Shown: positions 6,576-10,662 of the stretch, one piece after another
Numbering within the stretch: the stretch's first letter is position 1
Layout of the letters: each line of letters starts with the position of its first letter
From: DATGWF01 sp035299585
Lineage (GTDB): Bacteria; Actinomycetota; Actinomycetes; Actinomycetales; Microbacteriaceae
DNA length: 10,662 nucleotides
Reading direction: 5' to 3'
Assembly (NCBI GenBank): GCA_035299585.1
Contig: DATGWF010000108.1
Coordinates: 1-10,662 of the forward strand
Program-made: the position numbers and the translations under genes
The notes under the pieces: generated by a model
Seen by the model: only the letters and a program-made list of their open reading frames with translations
Told to the model about the DNA's origin: nothing
The model's database searches: none

Positions 6576-7333
6576 CGGACCACCACCCCCGCATCGGAGA
6601 GCGCACGTTTGACGTCGCCAACGCGGTACGTTCCCTGGTGGAACACCGAGGCGGCCAAAACGGCGCCGGCACCGGCGTGGATGGCGGGAGGGAAATGGTC
6701 GAGCTCGCCGGCTCCGCCTGAGGCGATAACGGGCACATCGGCCACGGATCGCACGAGGCCGATGAGTTCGAGATCAAAGCCCGCTTTCGTGCCATCTGCG
6801 TCGATGGAGTTCACGAGAATCTCTCCGGCACCACGGTCGATTGCTTCCGCAACCCACGCGATCGCATCACGATTGACTGCGGTGCGGCCCCCGTGGGTCG
6901 TCACGACGTATCCGCTCGGCTGCGCAGCGTCCCGTCGGACGTCGAGTGACAAGACGAGCACCTGGTTGCCGAACCTGGCACTGATGTCGTCAAGCAGCTC
7001 GGGTCGCGCAATCGCCGCGCTATTGACGCTGACCTTGTCGGCACCGTGTTGCAGCAATCGCGCGACGTCGTCAGCGGTGCGCACCCCACCTCCGACCGTG
7101 AGCGGAATGAACACGCGCTCAGCGGTCTGCCGGACGGTTTCGAGCATCGTGCCGCGTTCGTCGATGGTCGCGGTGACGTCGAGAAAGGTCAGCTCGTCAG
7201 CCCCCTGGCGGGCATACTCAGCGGCGAGTTCGACCGGGTCACCCTGGTCAACCAAGTCTTGGAATTGCACGCCCTTGACGACTCGACCGTCGGCCACGTC
7301 GAGGCAGGGAATCACGCGGACCGCGAGACTCAT
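6572..7333 (-). CDS. hisF: Imidazole glycerol phosphate synthase, cyclase subunit
   Basis: HisF uses PRFAR and ammonia from the HisH glutaminase subunit to make imidazole glycerol phosphate and AICAR. The 253-residue (beta/alpha)8 barrel is standard length. The catalytic aspartates are Asp12 (VIPCLDV; Asp11 in the Thermotoga enzyme) and Asp131 (LSLDVRR; Asp130). Phosphate sites are GGGVR (81-85), VNSIDADGTKAGFD (174-187) and ASGGAG (204-209). The ATG at 7333 overlaps the hisG stop as ATGA. There is no good ribosome site of its own, so coupling to hisG is likely. HisH, the partner needed to use glutamine, is not in the window. Confidence 0.98.
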   Translation of the reverse strand: MSLAVRVIPCLDVADGRVVKGVQFQDLVDQGDPVELAAEYARQGADELTFLDVTATIDERGTMLETVRQTAERVFIPLTVGGGVRTADDVARLLQHGADKVSVNSAAIARPELLDDISARFGNQVLVLSLDVRRDAAQPSGYVVTTHGGRTAVNRDAIAWVAEAIDRGAGEILVNSIDADGTKAGFDLELIGLVRSVADVPVIASGGAGELDHFPPAIHAGAGAVLAASVFHQGTYRVGDVKRALSDAGVVVR

Positions 7334-8169
7334 AGCCGTGCCGCGTGAATCGCCGTCACCAGAATGGCCCGCGCTCCAACCGCGTAAAGCGCATCCATGA
7401 CCTGGTTCCGATCGCTGGCTGGAATCATCGCGCGGACCGCCACCCAGGCTTCGTCTTGAAGCGGAGAAACCGTGGGCGATTCGAATCCCGGGGTCAGCGC
7501 CGTCGCTTTCGCGAGCTGTTCCTTGGGAATGTCGTAGTCGATGAGGACGTACTGTCGGGCGAGCATGACACCCTGGATGCGCCGGATGAAGGTTTCGGCG
7601 GCGGGCACCACCGGCGAGGAGCCAATGAGAACCGCGGTGGACTCGAGAATCACCGGACCAAATACAGCGAGACCAGCCGAACGCAAGGTCGTACCGGTGG
7701 AAACGACGTCAGCAACCGCATCGGCGAGCCCCAGCCGGACCGCCGATTCGACGGCACCCTCGAGCCCGACGAGTCGCGCACTCACTCCGTGGTCCCGCAA
7801 AAAGCTGCCGACGAGCCCCGGGTAACTCGTCGCGATACGGCGGCCATCGAGGTCCGCAACGACGCGGAACGCACCTTCCGGAGCGGCGAAGCGGAAGGTC
7901 GAGGCACCGAAGTCGAGTTCGAGGAGCTCGGACGCGTCCGAGGCCGCATCGATGAGCAAATCACGACCGGTGATGCCAACATCGAGTGCGCCCGAACCGA
8001 CATACGCGGCGATGTCTCGTGGCCGCAGATAGAAGAACTCGACCTCGTTGCGCGGGTCCGAAACGACGAGCTCGCGGCTGTCCCGCCGCGTCGCATACCC
8101 GGCCTCGTGCAGCATGTGGACGGCCGTCTCTGAGAGCGTTCCCTTATTCGGAACGGCGATGCGAAGCAT
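7330..8169 (-). CDS. hisG: ATP phosphoribosyltransferase, long form
   Basis: HisG joins ATP and PRPP to phosphoribosyl-ATP, the first and feedback-regulated histidine step. At 279 residues it is the long form with a C-terminal ACT-like regulatory domain (about 200-279), so a HisZ partner is not needed. The start MLRIAVPNKG is typical. The PRPP-binding loop is DAVADVVSTGTTL at 150-162. ATG at 8169 has AAAGG 5 bases upstream and follows the hisE stop by 14 bases. Its stop overlaps hisF. Histidine inhibition is family knowledge and is not shown by the sequence beyond the presence of the C-terminal domain. Confidence 0.97.
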   Translation of the reverse strand: MLRIAVPNKGTLSETAVHMLHEAGYATRRDSRELVVSDPRNEVEFFYLRPRDIAAYVGSGALDVGITGRDLLIDAASDASELLELDFGASTFRFAAPEGAFRVVADLDGRRIATSYPGLVGSFLRDHGVSARLVGLEGAVESAVRLGLADAVADVVSTGTTLRSAGLAVFGPVILESTAVLIGSSPVVPAAETFIRRIQGVMLARQYVLIDYDIPKEQLAKATALTPGFESPTVSPLQDEAWVAVRAMIPASDRNQVMDALYAVGARAILVTAIHAARL

Positions 8170-8183
8170 GGCGGCCTTTCGGT

Positions 8184-8447
8184 TTAGAGCGAGCGGTAAA
8201 TGTCATCGAGGCTGAGCCCCTTCGCGATGACCATAGTTTGGAGGTGATACAGCAGCTGAGCCGCCTCCTCGGCGAAGGCTTCATCGGACTGAAACTCGGC
8301 CGCCATCCAGACTTCGGCGGCCTCCTCGACGATCTTCTTGCCGATGGCATGCACCCCGGCATCCAGTTGGCGCACGGTGCCAGATCCTTCGGGCCGGTTG
8401 CGCGCTATCTCAGTGAGTTCGGCAAACAGCTCATCGAAGGTTTTCAC
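8184..8447 (-). CDS. hisE: Phosphoribosyl-ATP pyrophosphatase
   Basis: HisE removes pyrophosphate from phosphoribosyl-ATP, histidine step 2. The 87-residue all-helical MazG-like protein has the metal-binding helix KKIVEEAAEVWMAAE (37-51), with acidic residues 41, 42 and 45, and a second helix with Glu60/Glu61 before LLYHL (65-69). The N-terminus KTFDELFAEL and the segment RPEGSGTV are typical of actinomycete HisE. The start is GTG at 8447-8445, overlapping the rpe stop by 4 bases with little ribosome site of its own. It is encoded separately from HisI rather than as a HisIE fusion. Confidence 0.96.
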   Translation of the reverse strand: MKTFDELFAELTEIARNRPEGSGTVRQLDAGVHAIGKKIVEEAAEVWMAAEFQSDEAFAEEAAQLLYHLQTMVIAKGLSLDDIYRSL

Positions 8448-9130
8448 GCTTCTAGGCTACCTGGCGACTCGTGCCGATGCGCACGCGCCTGCTCCCGCAA
8501 GCGGGCGATTGACAGCTCCGGATCTGCGGCGCCGTACACCGCCGAGCCGGCCACGAAGGTATCGGCCCCCGCCTCAGCAGCTCGGGCGATGGTTGCCTCG
8601 GAGATGCCACCGTCGACCTGCAACCAGACTGCGGCGCCAGACCGGTCGATGGCGGATCGCGCAGCAGCGAGTTTCGGGAGCACATCGGCACGAAACGCCT
8701 GACCGCCAAATCCGGGCTCGACGGTCATGATGAGCACTTGGTCGAACTCATGCAGCATGTCGACGAGGGCGTCGAGCGGGGTATCCGGTTTGATGGCGAC
8801 GCCCGCTCTCGCTCCACGGGCTCGCAATGCACGCGCGAGCTCAATCGGCTCGGAGCTGGCCTCGAGGTGGAACGTCACCGATGCGGCGCCGAGTTCGGCG
8901 TAGCCGGGACCCCAGCGGTCCACATCGGAAATCATGAGGTGCACGTCGAGCGGAACCGGCGAAACCGCCTGGATGCGTTCGACCATCTGCGGTCCGAAGG
9001 TGAGGTTGGGAACGAAGTGATTGTCCATGACGTCCACGTGAACAAAGTCCGCGGTGCCGATGCGAGCCAGTTCGCGTTGCAGATTGACGAAGTCGGCCGA
9101 GAGGATGCTCGGATTGATGCGCACGCTCAT
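8444..9130 (-). CDS. rpe: Ribulose-phosphate 3-epimerase
   Basis: Rpe interconverts ribulose 5-phosphate and xylulose 5-phosphate in the pentose phosphate pathway. The 228-residue TIM barrel carries the full active site: Ser8 (PSILSADF), His31 and Asp33 with Met35 (VHVDVMD), His64 (DVHLMI), the loop VEPGFGGQAF (137-146) and Asp173 (VDGGIS). His31, Asp33, His64 and Asp173 are the expected metal ligands, the two aspartates also being acid/base. ATG at 9130 follows the rsmB stop by 9 bases. The polar C-terminal tail after about 213 lies outside the barrel. The position after fmt-rsmB matches the mycobacterial fmt-fmu-rpe order. Confidence 0.97.
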   Translation of the reverse strand: MSVRINPSILSADFVNLQRELARIGTADFVHVDVMDNHFVPNLTFGPQMVERIQAVSPVPLDVHLMISDVDRWGPGYAELGAASVTFHLEASSEPIELARALRARGARAGVAIKPDTPLDALVDMLHEFDQVLIMTVEPGFGGQAFRADVLPKLAAARSAIDRSGAAVWLQVDGGISEATIARAAEAGADTFVAGSAVYGAADPELSIARLREQARAHRHESPGSLEA

Positions 9131-9139
9131 GAGCCCAGC

Positions 9140-10483
9140 CTACGTTCGTTCAAGAAGCGCGATGAACATCGCGTCAGTCTCGTGCAGATGCGGCCATAAT
9201 TGCACCGCCGACCCTGACTGCCCAGCGAACTCCACCCGAGCATTGAGGGGCTCGCACGCGATTCCATCGAGCACTTCGGCCGTGTCGAGCAAGCGGACAT
9301 CGTCTCCGAGCACCGCACCGACGACATCGCGCGTTTCACGCAGCACCGGCGAGCACGTCACATAGGCCAGCACGCCGCCAGGCGACAGAGCGCGCAGCCC
9401 CGCCCCTAGCAGCTCGGTCTGCAGGGATGCCAGCTCGGAAATGTCATCCGGGTGTTTTCGCCAGCGAGCCTCTGGCCGGCGCCGGAGTGCGCCCAGCCCA
9501 GAACACGGTGCATCGAGCAAAATGCGGTCGAATGAATCGGGCTCGTCGGCAAAGCGACGCGCATCTCCAACGATGACGCTGGTGTCTGCACCGAGAGGCA
9601 AGAGGGCCTGCTCGACGAGTTTCGCGCGATGGTCGCTCACTTCGTTGGCGAGAAGATGTGCGCCCGAGCGCATCGCCTCGGCCGCGAGCAGTGCCGCTTT
9701 TCCACCGGGACCCGCACACATATCGAGCCAGCGCTCTCCCGGCTTCGCCGCTCGAAATCGGCTCAGCGCAAGCGCGGCGAGCTGGGAGCCCTCATCTTGC
9801 ACTCGAACGCCTGGTGCGGCCGTCACGCGGCGCGGGTCACCCCTGCCAGCTTGGAATCCAACGGGAGAGAACCGGTTGGGCATACGCGTCGAGTCGTCCT
9901 GGGCGACCCCCGGCAGTGCAACAAAGTTCACGGCGGGATTGGCGTTGTTCGCCGCCAACACCGCATCAATGTCGTGGTCGCTCGTCGTCGCCTGGGAGGC
10001 CACATCGAGTTCCTCAACGATCCATTCCGGGTGGGATGTGAGGGCCGCTCGCGCCGCAAGCTCGTCGAACCGATTCAGAATAGCCATCTCCCACTGCGGC
10101 CGGCTTCGTTCCGAAACGCGGCGCAAATTCGCATTGATGAACCCGCTCGCCCGAGCCGCCCCAACTCGCCGACTGAGCTCGACCGATTCGGAGACAGCGG
10201 CGTGCGGCTCTGTGTCCAGGACGAGGAGTTGATAGACGCCCAGCTCAAGCACGCGCAAAACCGCGGGGTCGAGTTCGTCAATTCGTCGCGGGAGCACCAG
10301 TTCGAGCACCGCATCAACGAAGCCACGCATCCGCAGACAGCCATAGCCGAGTTCGGTGGCAAAGCCGGCATCGCGGGGACTCAGGCGTGCGCGGCGCAGC
10401 AGCGCAGGCATTTCCAGGTTCGCGTACGCTTCGCGCTCGTCCACAGCGGTGAGCAGTTCCCAGGCAACCTCGCGCGCATTCAT
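9140..10483 (-). CDS. rsmB: 16S rRNA (cytosine-967-C5)-methyltransferase
   Basis: RsmB (Sun/Fmu) puts a 5-methyl group on C967 of 16S rRNA using S-adenosylmethionine. The 447-residue protein has an N-terminal NusB-like RNA-binding domain (about 1-135) and a C-terminal Rossmann methyltransferase. SAM motif I is DMCAGPGGK at 254-262, motif IV is DAPCSGLG (Cys327), and motif VI is YVTCSP, with Cys377 as the predicted nucleophile and Cys327 as the releasing cysteine. I chose ATG at 10483 because it overlaps the fmt stop as ATGA, the junction type used throughout this cluster, and has GAGG 9 bases upstream. GTG at 10501 is also in frame (6 residues longer) but lacks a ribosome site and overlaps fmt by 22 bases. 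It lies 9 bases before rpe. Confidence 0.95.
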   Translation of the reverse strand: MNAREVAWELLTAVDEREAYANLEMPALLRRARLSPRDAGFATELGYGCLRMRGFVDAVLELVLPRRIDELDPAVLRVLELGVYQLLVLDTEPHAAVSESVELSRRVGAARASGFINANLRRVSERSRPQWEMAILNRFDELAARAALTSHPEWIVEELDVASQATTSDHDIDAVLAANNANPAVNFVALPGVAQDDSTRMPNRFSPVGFQAGRGDPRRVTAAPGVRVQDEGSQLAALALSRFRAAKPGERWLDMCAGPGGKAALLAAEAMRSGAHLLANEVSDHRAKLVEQALLPLGADTSVIVGDARRFADEPDSFDRILLDAPCSGLGALRRRPEARWRKHPDDISELASLQTELLGAGLRALSPGGVLAYVTCSPVLRETRDVVGAVLGDDVRLLDTAEVLDGIACEPLNARVEFAGQSGSAVQLWPHLHETDAMFIALLERT

Positions 10484-10662
10484 GAGCGCCGACCTCGCCA
10501 CCAGGCGTCTGCCGGCATCGCACCACGACCGGCCGGCTGCAGCTCGAGTAGCCGGAGCGAGCCGTCACCGGTCCCCCACCGGAGCACTCCCCCTTCGAAC
10601 ACCCATGTGCCCGACGGCACTCTGGCCTGGTCTGGCGCGGCACGCAACACCTTGATTCGCTC
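10480..10662 (-). CDS. fmt: Methionyl-tRNA formyltransferase, C-terminal end (partial)
   Basis: Only the last 60 codons are inside the window; the gene runs off the right edge. Fmt formylates initiator Met-tRNA. The visible part is the C-terminal OB-like tRNA-binding domain. It opens ERIKVLRAAPDQA, continues with a beta-rich stretch, then LRLLELQPAGRGAMPADAW, and ends WWRGRRS before TGA. The 'lkv.ra', 'l.LlelQPaG+..M.a.dw.RG' pattern is the family's C-terminal signature. No start-codon open frame of usual length is visible because the start is outside. The stop overlaps the rsmB ATG by 4 bases. The fmt-rsmB neighbourhood is widely conserved in bacteria, which supports the call. Confidence 0.92.
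   Translation of the reverse strand, partial: ERIKVLRAAPDQARVPSGTWVFEGGVLRWGTGDGSLRLLELQPAGRGAMPADAWWRGRRS
10493..10496 (-). promoter_or_regulatory. Ribosome binding site supporting the rsmB start at 10483
   Basis: On the minus strand GAGG lies 9 bases before the ATG that overlaps the fmt stop. It is modest, but the alternative GTG at 10501 has no Shine-Dalgarno-like sequence upstream. Confidence 0.45.

Noticed and set aside
6357..7400. 347-codon plus-strand open frame opposite hisI/hisF
   Set aside because: Ser/Thr/Pro/Arg-rich translation typical of a shadow frame; both minus-strand genes are intact and coupled.
7345..8133. 262-codon plus-strand open frame opposite hisG
   Set aside because: Arg/Gly/Glu-rich shadow with no motif; hisG is complete on the other strand.
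1..10662. tRNA, rRNA, CRISPR, insertion sequence, riboswitch, T-box
   Set aside because: None seen. The strand is almost fully occupied by recognisable genes and no gap exceeds 73 bases, which leaves no room for a leader RNA.

Overview
The window is a dense block of housekeeping genes, all transcribed from the minus strand, so transcription runs from the right edge to the left edge. Gene order in transcription order is fmt (3' end only), rsmB, rpe, hisE, hisG, hisF, hisI, trpE, a Trp-region membrane protein, a 74-residue HGxxPAAW membrane protein, trpC, trpB, trpA, lgt, and the first codons of what looks like gltB at the left edge. The high G+C content, frequent GTG starts, the membrane-protein genes between trpE and trpC, and lgt after trpA all point to an actinomycete. 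The HGxxPAAW protein and the gltB neighbour suggest Micrococcales, most likely Microbacteriaceae. I cannot name a genus.

Region by region: 10662-8444 holds translation and sugar-phosphate housekeeping (formylation of initiator tRNA, 16S rRNA m5C967 methylation, ribulose-phosphate epimerase). 8447-6204 holds four histidine genes covering steps 1 (hisG), 2 (hisE), 3 (hisI) and the cyclase half of the imidazole-glycerol-phosphate step (hisF). 6207-1118 holds the tryptophan genes trpE, trpC, trpB and trpA, with two small membrane-protein genes of unknown function inserted between trpE and trpC. 1077-133 holds the lipoprotein diacylglyceryl transferase lgt. 59-1 holds the probable gltB start.

The genes are packed as one probable transcription unit. 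Eight of the 14 junctions are 4-base ATGA or GTGA stop/start overlaps, one pair abuts exactly, and the largest gap is 73 bases (lgt to gltB). There is no gene-free stretch over 300 bases and no convincing internal promoter, leader peptide, riboswitch or terminator. The pathways are incomplete here: trpD, trpG, a TrpF/PriA activity, and hisA, hisB, hisC, hisD and hisH must lie elsewhere. HisG and TrpE both draw on central metabolites (PRPP and chorismate). rpe and gltB are plausible metabolic neighbours (pentose phosphates, and glutamate/glutamine nitrogen), but this link is inference.

I see no mobile element, CRISPR array, tRNA, rRNA or toxin/defence gene. Nothing looks like an undescribed system. 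The only components without a known role are the two small membrane proteins in the trp cluster.
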